64,000 bases of DNA, taken from the NCBI GenBank assembly GCA_947502885.1, contig CANNBP010000010.1, forward strand, positions 145,713 to 209,712. Reading direction: 5' to 3'. How positions within the stretch are numbered: the first letter of the stretch is position 1; each line of letters begins with the position of its first letter. This stretch comes from an uncultured Aquimarina sp. (GTDB taxonomy: Bacteria; Bacteroidota; Bacteroidia; Flavobacteriales; Flavobacteriaceae). Of the stretch, positions 53,145 to 61,886 are shown one piece after another. A program made the position numbers and the translations under genes. Under the pieces are notes generated by a model, which did no database searches, was not told the origin of the DNA, and worked only from the letters and a program-made list of their open reading frames with translations.

Positions 53145-55661
53145 TTAATTGATAGTTTGACTAAAGAATATAGCATTCATTAATAATTTGTTTGTTCCAT
53201 ACCAAAAACCTCTAAAATTGGTGTTGTCTGTAAATAAAATCACATTTCCTTTGCCTCGTTTTGCGTGTTTAAATGGAACCGTTCCTGATAATGAATCTAG
53301 ATTTTTTTTACTGATATATCCACTTAATAATGGGTTTTTAGAGTATTGTATTGGGTTGTTGTAACTTCTTTTTTCTGGTTTTATAAACAAAGTAGAGTTT
53401 CTAAATAAAGATATTTTGTTATTTTTATAACCAAAATTAATAGGGTGTGATCGGTCTAATTTTGCTTCAAAAATAGCCCCACCAATAACTTGGGCCCCAT
53501 AGAAATCTCTTTTCTGCTCAAAAGTTATGTTTTTAGCAAGATTATTAGGTTTGCTAAACTCTATTTTCATTAACTCATTATTTTTAAAGAATTTAGCAAT
53601 ACCCTTGTAGCCAATTAGTGTTCCTCCGTTATAAATCCATGACTTTAATTTTTCAATATTACTAATGTTTAAACTTAAGTTTTGACTATGAGGTAGGATT
53701 AGGTGTGTGTATTTTGATATATCCGTAGCAAAGAGTCTATTGGTTGTTAATTTCGTAATAGGTATGTCATACCGTTGATCCAAAAGATGCCAGATTTCTC
53801 CAGAGTCATATGAAACGATTCCGTCGCCTGTAAAAAGCCCAATTTTGGGAAGCGAAAGTGCTTTAAAATTATTACTACCCAAATCAATACCTTTGGTAAG
53901 TCCTGTTGAAACCCCTGTAATAGGTATATGATTATTCAAACTTACTTTTTTTAATAAGGTATACAAGGCTTCAGAGTTTAGTCGCTGATTTTGTATCGGC
54001 ACTAATATGGTACCGTAGTCATAGGTGTTACCTTCTAGAGTAAATGGTTTCATTCCTATTTTTACTCGTATTCCTTTAGATATAATTTCATATAAAGCTC
54101 TTGGGCTGTAATATTCGTGCCATTGCATAAGATATGCATAATTGCTCTTTTTAACTTTGTTTGGTACTGTATGTGCAAGTTCGATTACTTCATTTCCAAT
54201 GATGTTAGGAGATACACTTTCTTCATAATCCATATTAAAAGCCAAAGGGAATGTCCAAGCAGAAACATCATAGAATAAACTATCTTTAAATTTAGTTCTT
54301 TTTTCAAAAATTGCTTTTAACAATCTGCTTTGGCGTTGATTTTTAGGTACAACATAGCTATATCCTTTTTTATAAACATTTCCTTTAATTGTAATATTTT
54401 CTTTAGGCTCATAAAGTTTTATTTTATGTCTTTTAAGAATTTCTGCTAAATGATATGAGGATGCTGCATCTTTTTCATTTCCAAAAATATACGCGTCTTT
54501 TAGTGTTTCGTTTCTGGCGTTATTATAAAAATCTCGTTTGTAGTTGATTAACTTTTTGCGAAGTGATTTAGCTGCTTTTAGAGTTGAAAGCGCTGTGTTG
54601 AACTGATTTTTGATGGTAAATGGAAATGTAAGAACACCATTTACTGTTTCTTGTGCATGCCCTCTAGAGCTCGCTTGTTCGAATAAAATTCCAACTCCAC
54701 CATTAATATCCGGAAAAGTAGATCCTTTACCGTAATAAAAATCATCAAAATTCTCTTCAGTATAATATAAAGAACCAATAGAATCTAAAGCACGAGCATG
54801 ATATTTTCCAATTTTATTGGTGAGTTCTTGATTCAGTTTTGGAGTTAAAGGGTGCGTTCTTGACTGAACTCCAGGCTGAAAAAAATAGGTGCTATTACTC
54901 CCCATTTCATGATGATCTGTTTGAATATTGGGGTACCATTGATGAAAAGTTTTAATACGGGCTCTTGATTCAGGCAGCTGCACCGGTAACCAATCTCGGT
55001 TCATATCAAACCAATAGTGATTAGTTCTTCCTTTTGGCCATGCCTCTTGGTACTCTCGATCTTGTGGGTCGGTACTAATGTTTTTACTTTTATTTGTATT
55101 AGCCCAATTTGCAAAACGTTGCAAACCATCTGGGTTAAGAGAAGGGTCTAGTAAAATAACAGTATGTTCTAAAATTTGATCAATTTGTGCTCCTTGTGCC
55201 GCGGCAAGATAATAAGCGGTAATTAAAGAAGCATTAGATCCACTGGGTTCGTTACCATGTATTGAAAAACCTTGATATACAATAGCAGGTAAATTTTCTA
55301 TATCTATTTGAGAAGAATTGGTTTGAGTAAGTGAGACATGTGTTTTTTGAATTTCTTCGAGATTTTGATGGTTTTTTTCTGATGTTATAGTGAGTAAGAT
55401 TAATGGTCGATCTTCAAAAGTTTTTCCTCTGTTTTCTATTGTAATTCTGGGTGATACTTCTGCAAGAGTTGTCATGTAATGAACAAGCTTATCATGACTC
55501 ACATGCCATTTTCCAGGAACATAGCCTAGTACACTTTCTGGTGTAGGTATGTTTTTATTATAGGTTATGTCTTTTGGGAGATAATAATCTAGAGACAAAC
55601 TGTTTTGTGAAAAAAAAATAAAACTTTGTAGAGTAAAAAATAGCGTAAAAATATATCTCAT
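53145..55661 (-). CDS. Secreted M14 family zinc carboxypeptidase
   Basis: An 838-residue exported peptidase with signal peptide (MRYIFTLFFTLQSFIFFSQ). The M14 domain runs about 50-390: zinc motif His135-Gly-Asn-Glu138 in FSIHGNEPSGSN, PSLNPDGLQRFANW, WFDMNRDWLP and the third ligand in QTDHHEMGSNSTY. The C-terminal ~400 residues are beta-rich and include a glutamine-amidotransferase-like fold segment (KIGLFTGDGIVSYDSGEIWH) seen in large Bacteroidetes M14 peptidases. No T9SS sorting domain is visible, so periplasmic or secreted by another route. Single gene; two stem-loops lie just upstream. Confidence 0.9.
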   Translation of the reverse strand: MRYIFTLFFTLQSFIFFSQNSLSLDYYLPKDITYNKNIPTPESVLGYVPGKWHVSHDKLVHYMTTLAEVSPRITIENRGKTFEDRPLILLTITSEKNHQNLEEIQKTHVSLTQTNSSQIDIENLPAIVYQGFSIHGNEPSGSNASLITAYYLAAAQGAQIDQILEHTVILLDPSLNPDGLQRFANWANTNKSKNISTDPQDREYQEAWPKGRTNHYWFDMNRDWLPVQLPESRARIKTFHQWYPNIQTDHHEMGSNSTYFFQPGVQSRTHPLTPKLNQELTNKIGKYHARALDSIGSLYYTEENFDDFYYGKGSTFPDINGGVGILFEQASSRGHAQETVNGVLTFPFTIKNQFNTALSTLKAAKSLRKKLINYKRDFYNNARNETLKDAYIFGNEKDAASSYHLAEILKRHKIKLYEPKENITIKGNVYKKGYSYVVPKNQRQSRLLKAIFEKRTKFKDSLFYDVSAWTFPLAFNMDYEESVSPNIIGNEVIELAHTVPNKVKKSNYAYLMQWHEYYSPRALYEIISKGIRVKIGMKPFTLEGNTYDYGTILVPIQNQRLNSEALYTLLKKVSLNNHIPITGVSTGLTKGIDLGSNNFKALSLPKIGLFTGDGIVSYDSGEIWHLLDQRYDIPITKLTTNRLFATDISKYTHLILPHSQNLSLNISNIEKLKSWIYNGGTLIGYKGIAKFFKNNELMKIEFSKPNNLAKNITFEQKRDFYGAQVIGGAIFEAKLDRSHPINFGYKNNKISLFRNSTLFIKPEKRSYNNPIQYSKNPLLSGYISKKNLDSLSGTVPFKHAKRGKGNVILFTDNTNFRGFWYGTNKLLMNAIFFSQTIN

Positions 55662-56061
55662 ATGTAGTTTCTATTTTGTCTTTCGCCTCAAAATCAAATG
55701 ATTTTATCCACATTGTGGAATTTAATTTTACGAGGTTTACCTCGATTTTTTTAAACATTTGTGTCTGCTCTACTCCTTATGGGTTTAAACCTAGGTGACT
55801 GACTTCAACTTTGTTTTGATAGGCAAAAGATGATGTGTTCTTATGAATCGTCAATATAAAGAAAACCATCCCAGAAAAAGAGTGGGTTTACATAAATTTA
55901 ACTATGTGCTATTTAACCCATATTAAGGGATTTAATATCATTAGACCCAAATTATGCAATCGATTTTTTACAATTACATAATTTGGATTGTTTCTAATGG
56001 TAATTTGCTCTTAATCCACAGTATAGCACTTTACTCACAAGGCTTGCTTTTTGATAATAGA
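55662..56061. other. Gene-poor region with inverted repeats
   Basis: 400 bp. It holds CCACATTGTGG (55708-55718), a hairpin CGAGG-TTTA-CCTCG with T7 (55731-55752), GGTTTAAACC (55782-55791) and an inverted repeat with 10-bp arms (55947-55956 / 55977-55986). No coding sequence is supported. Confidence 0.6.
55940..55998. repeat. Inverted repeat with 10-bp perfect core arms
   Basis: CCAAATTATG (55947-55956) and CATAATTTGG (55977-55986) are exact complements 20 nt apart; outer ATTAGA (55940-55945) and TCTAAT (55993-55998) extend it imperfectly. Could be an element end or an operator; no neighbouring gene explains it. Confidence 0.6.
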
Positions 56062-56428
56062 TCAAGAAATAACGGTATTGTATTGACTTTTTTGTTTACG
56101 ACTTAAAGCTTCCATTAGTTGCGGGTGATCCTCTAGAGCGATATCTACAATGGCATAAAACTGTTGCATCCATTTATCAATTTTGGCAAAGACAGCATCT
56201 TTTTGTTTGGTAGCATCTTGAGATTCTCCTACCTCTCTCAAATATTTTGCTCTAGCAATTTCTACAGTTGTTATTTGTGATAAACCTGTAGCAATATCTT
56301 GAGCAGTTACTTTGATAAGTGCTATTTTATCTAACGCCTCATCGGTAGTATTGGTATAAAATTTACGTACCGTTTCTAACCAATTTATATATGTAATGAA
56401 TGTAACTACTACGGCTTTTGTTACTCAT
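56062..56428 (-). pseudogene. Frameshifted gene of unknown family
   Basis: From the ATG at 56428 the frame reads MSNK and then goes off after one A too many in a run of four; removing one base at about 56414-56417 restores MSNKAVVVTFITYINWLETV followed by a continuous frame to the TGA at 56062 (121 residues). The rest is charged and helical (RKFYTNTTDEALDKIALIKV, DAVFAKIDKWMQQFYAIVDI, HPQLMEALSRKQ). No intact start exists in the long frame. I do not recognise the family. It may be a broken gene, sequencing error in a homopolymer, or translated by frameshift. Confidence 0.55.
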
Positions 56429-56901
56429 TTTTTTTAAAAATTGATAAATATTAGTTTTTAGGGCACTTGGTAACACTGCCCAAGCATTTTTTAAGACCGA
56501 CTATGCATTATGTTGCACAAACTATTGACTTTTTAGCACCGACCAAGCATTTTGTAAGATACCTTATGGGGAGTGTTCATTAAAATGTGTCATAAAGGTT
56601 GGATTTTATATATAATGATATAGATCCGGTTTAGGAATAAAACCTCATTATTCCTTTGGTTTTATGATGGTTTCTTAGACTCTTTTTAGTTTAAGGCTTT
56701 TGTTTTACAAGTCTTTCAATAACAGGGTTTTAATAATGGTTTTTATGCTCGGTTTTTATCAATTCCGACATGTGTATCTTGTTTTAGACTCATACTTCCT
56801 ATTACATTTGATCTCAAAAAAGGTTAGTAACACTTCATACCGTATACTTCATCATGATACTTGATGATTTTAAAATAAACATTAACTCTTAATACATTGT
56901 T
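56429..56901. other. Gene-poor region with short repeats
   Basis: 473 bp with three copies of a ~22-bp motif (56474-56558) and an 8-bp-arm inverted repeat ATAAAACC / GGTTTTAT (56637-56644 / 56658-56665). No ORF supported. Confidence 0.5.
56474..56558 (+). repeat. Short degenerate direct repeats
   Basis: CACTGCCCAAGCATTTTTTA (56474-) and CACCGACCAAGCATTTTGTA (56537-) agree at 19 of 22 positions, 63 bp apart; a weaker copy ACCGACTATGCATTATGTTG starts at 56496. Confidence 0.6.
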
Positions 56902-57138
56902 ATGAATACTCTGTTAAAGCAGATAGAATTGATTGAACAAGTAGACCAAATTATTTGTTCAGGTTTTACAGGAACACCCTTGGAACTGGCTATGAGGTTA
57001 AAAGTTTCAAGAAGGAGACTTTTAAGAACATTGAATGTTATGAAACAATTAAATGCCCCTATCGTATTTGATTCTCAGCTTAAAAGTTATTGTTATACTG
57101 AAGTTGGACAATTTTTTTTTGGTTTTGTTAATAAATAA
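56902..57138 (+). CDS. Small helix-turn-helix protein
   Basis: A 78-residue protein fitting a helix-turn-helix fold: QIELIEQVDQIICSGFTGTP, LELAMRLKVSRRRLLRTLNV (recognition helix around VSRRRLLRTLN), then a short wing LNAPIVFDSQLKSYCYTEVG and a phenylalanine-rich end. It resembles HTH proteins of about 70-75 residues common in Bacteroidetes, often scattered in many copies. Cytoplasmic. It sits 399 bp before the YD-repeat gene, beside repeated DNA, so it could regulate that locus. The target is unknown. Confidence 0.7.
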   Translation: MNTLLKQIELIEQVDQIICSGFTGTPLELAMRLKVSRRRLLRTLNVMKQLNAPIVFDSQLKSYCYTEVGQFFFGFVNK

Positions 57139-57379
57139 AAAACACCAAAAATATCCCAATCCCGGAAAATGAAACTCCTTTGTCGTAATCTTGCCTCAGA
57201 AACAAAAAAGCTTATTAGATACATAAAATTTAATAAGTGAAGCGTAACATAATGGCAAGTCATGACATTAAGATATAAAAACATTGAATTGATAGAATGA
57301 AAAAAATAAAAAATGCCTAAAAGACATCAAATCCCGAAAAATGAAACTCATTTATTGTAATCTTGCTGCAACAAAAAAT
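57134..57379 (+). repeat. Two imperfect ~70-bp direct repeats 172 bp apart
   Basis: Copy 1 (57134-57209) and copy 2 (57305-57379) share AATCCCG, AAAATGAAACTC, TTGTAATCTTGC-like blocks and A-rich ends at a constant offset of about 172 bp. Confidence 0.75.
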
Positions 57380-57536
57380 TAAACAATTAATTAATTTGGA
57401 TTTCAATCAGTTGGTTTAAAGTAGATTGCCATTTGTTAAGAAGACATTTTTCTCCTTTGTTATTTGTTGTAGGAGTGAGATATATGACCAAGATTTACCT
57501 TCAAAAAAATTGAAATCAGAAACTATATATTTATTT
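57139..57536. other. Intergenic leader of the YD/RHS locus
   Basis: 398 bp between the HTH gene and the YD protein, mostly the duplicated element. No convincing TAnnTTTG. No ORF seen on the plus strand; the minus strand ORFs there are short. Confidence 0.5.
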
Positions 57537-60500
57537 ATGAAAAAATGCATTTTATTTTTAATTCTATCATACACATGGGTAGGGTTATCACAACAATCAG
57601 AAATTCGAATGCCATTATTTGCTCCTCCAACACCAGAGACAGCTTCGCTATTAAAATTTCATGAAACTCCAGTTTCATTTTATACAGGCCAGGCGAGTAC
57701 TAATATTCCGATGTACACAATTAATGTTGATGGAGTTTCTTTACCAATAGGTCTAAATTATCATTCAGGAGGTATCCGTGTAAATGAGGTAGCAACTTCG
57801 GTAGGATTAGGTTGGGGATTATCTCAAGGAGGTCAAATAACCCGAGTTATTAAAGGAAAACCAGATGAGAAAAATTATTTGACCACTGATAAAACTGTTC
57901 CGTATATCAAAAATCTATTAAAAGATCCTTCTAGTTATAAATATTCTACTCCCTTTTCGGGGCCTATAGCTCATGTCATCAGTGAGTTAAGTTCTCTTCC
58001 GACTAACCAAACGGAAGGTTCACTAGATGTTCAACCCGATGAATTTATATATAATTTTAATGGATACTCTGGGAAATTTGTTTTTAATCAAAAAAGATCA
58101 GTTTCGAATCCTTATGGCGAGCTTGTTATGCTACCAGAAAACAACCTTAAGATAACTCCTATATTTGATGAAAATATAATCATCCGTTGGGAAATTCAAG
58201 ACCCTAACGGAATAAAGTATATTTTTGGGGTAGATACTTGGGATTCTAGACTCTCAAATAGTGCTGGAGAGTTTTTGAACACTACACAAAATGTTTCTGC
58301 AAAATCAGACAAATACACTTCGGTTAATGCTTTTACTGGATGGAAGATAAAACGGATAATTACGCCTAATAAAAGAACAATTGACTTTGAATACACAACA
58401 GATAATTTCCATGAAGCATCCTTCAATGGAGAAACACAAATAGTTTCTCCTTATAGCTATAGACATCAAAGCAAGTATAATTCAAAGAGTTTTTCCAGTT
58501 CTATAGGAAGAAAATCCCGTCTTATTAAAATTAGGACAAGTAAAGAAGAATTGACATTTAATTATGGTTCAAGAGAAGATTCACCCTCAGGGTTTAAATT
58601 AGAAAGAGTAGAAGTTCGTGATTATCATGGAAATTTAATAAATAAAATTAATCTCAATCATTCTTATTTTATTAGTGCAGATACTAAGCAAAATGATTTT
58701 TGGTATTCCAATTCATACCCGTATAGAATGACTGACCAAGAATTTAAAAAGCGACTTAAATTAGATAGTGTAGATTTTTTTGATACCGATACAGGAGACA
58801 AAATAGCTACATATACCTTGGCATATAATGAAACTAGACCATTACCTAGAAGGTTTTCATATGCCCAAGATGCTTGGGGGTACTATAATGGAAAAAATAG
58901 CAACAATAGTGTTTTACCTAAAGTTAATTTCTATGACATCAATGGAAGTTTATTAACCGTTGGAGGAAGTAACAGAGCCATAGACTCTACTTACACTCAA
59001 TCTGGCATGCTAACCAGTATAACTTATCCTGAAGGGGGACGTACAGAGTATATATATGAAAATAATAGATTTCAACTTGAAACTTCTCAATTATATGGTT
59101 TGGAGCATGTTCTTGGAGTACCTCTCGAAAACCAATCTGTAAGTCTTATAAATGATCGAACCCATTGGGATCGTAGAAGATTAAATCCAAATACTAACCT
59201 ATATGAATATAGCTATATTACAGATTTTAACATATCTGAAGATGTAAAAGATCAAGGAAAAGTAGAATTTACAACGTATTCTAAAATAACGGGAGAGCAA
59301 GAAAGTCCAATCTATAAAGTCTATTTTGAAATTATAAAAAACACCGGGAATGTCCATGAGTCCATTGTTTATTCTAGCGAATTAATCAGTTCGGGTTCTC
59401 TTAATTTATCTCCTGGTGATTATCGTTTACGAATGATTATTGAAACCTCATATTATGATGAAAGAAAAGACGAAGCCAGAATTTCTTTGAAATGGAAAAA
59501 AGAAATACCAAGGCTTCAAACAGTAAAAACAGGAGGGCTTCGAATTAAAGAAATGAAACATTTCGATGTAGGCAGTACAACACCAAAAATGATGAAAAAG
59601 TACAAATATCCTATTTACCTTATTTCAGACTTTTTAAAGATGCCTGTATTTCTTCAAAAAATCAAAATGACTGAAGTAGTTCCAATAGAGAAAGGTGATT
59701 TTCCTTACATACTAGATATATCAGCTGGATTGAAATTACATTCATATCCTGTTCATCCTGTTTTGTCAATTGGAAATGGCAACTTTGGATATAAAAAAGT
59801 AATAGAACAGATCGTCTCTCCTGTTAATGAATCTGTTTTGTATGAAAATGAATACCAATATGAATATATTGATAGATACAACGAAAGAAGAGGTGCATTA
59901 GCAAAATATACTCCTAATACCTATGATTGGGTATCTGGGTATTTAAAAAGAGTAAAACAAGGAAATGTTAGAGAAACCTATAATGGGTATTCAGCTTTAC
60001 TTAATCCCAATCCAAAGTATTTTGAACAAAAGGAAGCGTATGGAATCGTAACCGAATTAATCCCTTATCCTCTTTCTTTTGAACAGGTAACTGAGTTTGT
60101 TCCAGTACATTCAAATATTCCAGAATATAAATACCAAAGTGGGTATAAAATGTTAACCACAAAAGTAACTAGGAGTTATGAAAATGGAAAAGAAATAAAA
60201 GTAGAAGAAAACTATTTGTACAATACTAATTCTTTAAAACCTACTAAAACCGAAATAACTTATGGGAATAATGAGAAAAAAACTATAGCGTATTTGTATA
60301 GCAACACTACTCAAAGTACACCAGAATTATCACATCTGGTTGCTCAAAAACTAAAAGATGACAATAGGGAAGAACTTATAAAAACGGTTATAAAAAAGAA
60401 TGGAAATATTGTTAGTACTCAAATGAATATTTATGATATTTGGACAAACAATATTGCGAACCTTAAAAACTTAAAAACCGCCAAAGGTAAAATTACTACG

Positions 60501-61862
60501 GAAAATCCTCTGGAGGATCGCATACAATATCATCGCTATGATAATAATGGTAACCCTATTGAGTTATCCAAAGCAAATGGAACCAATATTGTTTACATAT
60601 GGGGCTACCAGAATCAATACCCTATTGCCAAAATCGAAAACGCAACATATGCACAAGTCGTAGGATATGCAGAAGATCTACAAATTAAATCAAATCAAGA
60701 TAATGATCATTGCAAATCAAGTACCTGTAAAGAAGAGGTTTTAAGAAATGCATTGCAAGAATTGAGAGATGGGTTACCCAATGCGATGGTATCTACCTAT
60801 ACCTATGATCCATTGATTGGAGTAACCAGTATGACTGAGCCTAATGGATATACTACCTATTACAAATATGATGGATTTAATCGCTTGGATCATATTGCAG
60901 ATGCAGATGGAAAAGTATTAAAGAAATATAACTATAATTATAAAGATGAGAGAACCATTGTAGAGGTATACCCTCCTTTACAACTTGAAGTCAAGTCCAA
61001 TCATACTCATATAATAAAGGGTACAGAAGTAAAGTTCTCGATCAATAGAAGTGGTGGCTCAGGGCATTATACGTACCTCTGGAAAGTAAATGGAGCTAAG
61101 GTAAGTACAGATGTAATGTTTAACAAAACTTTTTCCACTGTAGGAACATATACAGTATCATGTACATTGACTGATTCCTATAATGAGCAAGCCGTTATTA
61201 TTAAGACTAAAACGATTACAGTTTATGATCGACTGTATTCTTCATCCCTATCCTATATCAAGTCACCCTATCATAATGGAGAAGAAGGACATTTCTCTAG
61301 TTCTAAAAAGATAACCTTTGAAGGAGGGATTCCTAAAGGAGGGTCAGGATCTCTAAGCTACAAATGGTTAGTCAATGGGGTAGACCAAGGAAATAATACA
61401 ACTACCTTTACAAAAGCTTTTAGCCCAGGTACGCATAAGATTACTTTTAGAACCATTGATGCCAAGATACCGGGAGAATCTATTGACAGAACAATGACCA
61501 TTAAGTCCTATGGACGGGTAACGATAGATAATCTTACTTATGATCATACTGGTTTTAAAACGTTAGCCAGAGGAGGCTCTGGTAGCTACCGTTATGATTG
61601 GTATGTAAATACCACTTCTGGTAGTCCTTATCAATCATCATCATCATCTTATTTTATCTATAATTATACGGCTACAGCCTCAAGTTATCAAACGATTTTT
61701 TGTAGGGTTGTTGATCTTAAATCGGGTAATGTCTCCGGTTTTAAAAGTATGCAAGTTTATTTTCATGGTCAAGGAAACAATGGTGGTGGCCAAGGAAATA
61801 ACGATGGCGGTCAAGGAGATGGCAACGGTCGAGATGAAGCCCCAACCGGAGGAGACATCTAA
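57537..61862 (+). CDS. Secreted YD-repeat protein with C-terminal PKD-like domains
   Basis: A 1441-residue exported protein. The signal peptide MKKCILFLILSYTWVGLSQQ fixes the start at 57537, although the frame opens at a TTG at 57426. The N-terminal region (FYTGQASTNIPMYTINVDG, VSLPIGLNYHSGGIRVNEVA, TSVGLGWGLSQGGQIT) is the SpvB/YD-type start. YD-like strands recur and a YD block is found near residue 1085-1140 (STYTYDPLIGVTSMTEPNGY, YKYDGFNRLDHIADADGK). Three PKD/Ig-like domains follow (RSGGSGHYTYLWKVNG; GGSGSLSYKWLVNG; RGGSGSYRYDWYVN) and a low-complexity Gly/Asn/Gln tail. 24 bp precede the RHS gene, so the two are one operon. In Bacteroidetes such pairs are common; role may be surface display or toxin delivery. 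Confidence 0.82.
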   Translation: MKKCILFLILSYTWVGLSQQSEIRMPLFAPPTPETASLLKFHETPVSFYTGQASTNIPMYTINVDGVSLPIGLNYHSGGIRVNEVATSVGLGWGLSQGGQITRVIKGKPDEKNYLTTDKTVPYIKNLLKDPSSYKYSTPFSGPIAHVISELSSLPTNQTEGSLDVQPDEFIYNFNGYSGKFVFNQKRSVSNPYGELVMLPENNLKITPIFDENIIIRWEIQDPNGIKYIFGVDTWDSRLSNSAGEFLNTTQNVSAKSDKYTSVNAFTGWKIKRIITPNKRTIDFEYTTDNFHEASFNGETQIVSPYSYRHQSKYNSKSFSSSIGRKSRLIKIRTSKEELTFNYGSREDSPSGFKLERVEVRDYHGNLINKINLNHSYFISADTKQNDFWYSNSYPYRMTDQEFKKRLKLDSVDFFDTDTGDKIATYTLAYNETRPLPRRFSYAQDAWGYYNGKNSNNSVLPKVNFYDINGSLLTVGGSNRAIDSTYTQSGMLTSITYPEGGRTEYIYENNRFQLETSQLYGLEHVLGVPLENQSVSLINDRTHWDRRRLNPNTNLYEYSYITDFNISEDVKDQGKVEFTTYSKITGEQESPIYKVYFEIIKNTGNVHESIVYSSELISSGSLNLSPGDYRLRMIIETSYYDERKDEARISLKWKKEIPRLQTVKTGGLRIKEMKHFDVGSTTPKMMKKYKYPIYLISDFLKMPVFLQKIKMTEVVPIEKGDFPYILDISAGLKLHSYPVHPVLSIGNGNFGYKKVIEQIVSPVNESVLYENEYQYEYIDRYNERRGALAKYTPNTYDWVSGYLKRVKQGNVRETYNGYSALLNPNPKYFEQKEAYGIVTELIPYPLSFEQVTEFVPVHSNIPEYKYQSGYKMLTTKVTRSYENGKEIKVEENYLYNTNSLKPTKTEITYGNNEKKTIAYLYSNTTQSTPELSHLVAQKLKDDNREELIKTVIKKNGNIVSTQMNIYDIWTNNIANLKNLKTAKGKITTENPLEDRIQYHRYDNNGNPIELSKANGTNIVYIWGYQNQYPIAKIENATYAQVVGYAEDLQIKSNQDNDHCKSSTCKEEVLRNALQELRDGLPNAMVSTYTYDPLIGVTSMTEPNGYTTYYKYDGFNRLDHIADADGKVLKKYNYNYKDERTIVEVYPPLQLEVKSNHTHIIKGTEVKFSINRSGGSGHYTYLWKVNGAKVSTDVMFNKTFSTVGTYTVSCTLTDSYNEQAVIIKTKTITVYDRLYSSSLSYIKSPYHNGEEGHFSSSKKITFEGGIPKGGSGSLSYKWLVNGVDQGNNTTTFTKAFSPGTHKITFRTIDAKIPGESIDRTMTIKSYGRVTIDNLTYDHTGFKTLARGGSGSYRYDWYVNTTSGSPYQSSSSSYFIYNYTATASSYQTIFCRVVDLKSGNVSGFKSMQVYFHGQGNNGGGQGNNDGGQGDGNGRDEAPTGGDI

Positions 61863-61886
61863 TAATTAATCAAACGAAATCAAAAC

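Noticed and set aside
55662..57138. Possible insertion sequence in the gene-poor region
   Set aside because: No transposase fragment, terminal repeat pair with target duplication, or integrase-like ORF could be found.
57426..57536. Upstream TTG extension of the YD-repeat protein
   Set aside because: The signal peptide begins at the ATG at 57537; the extension has no export signal.
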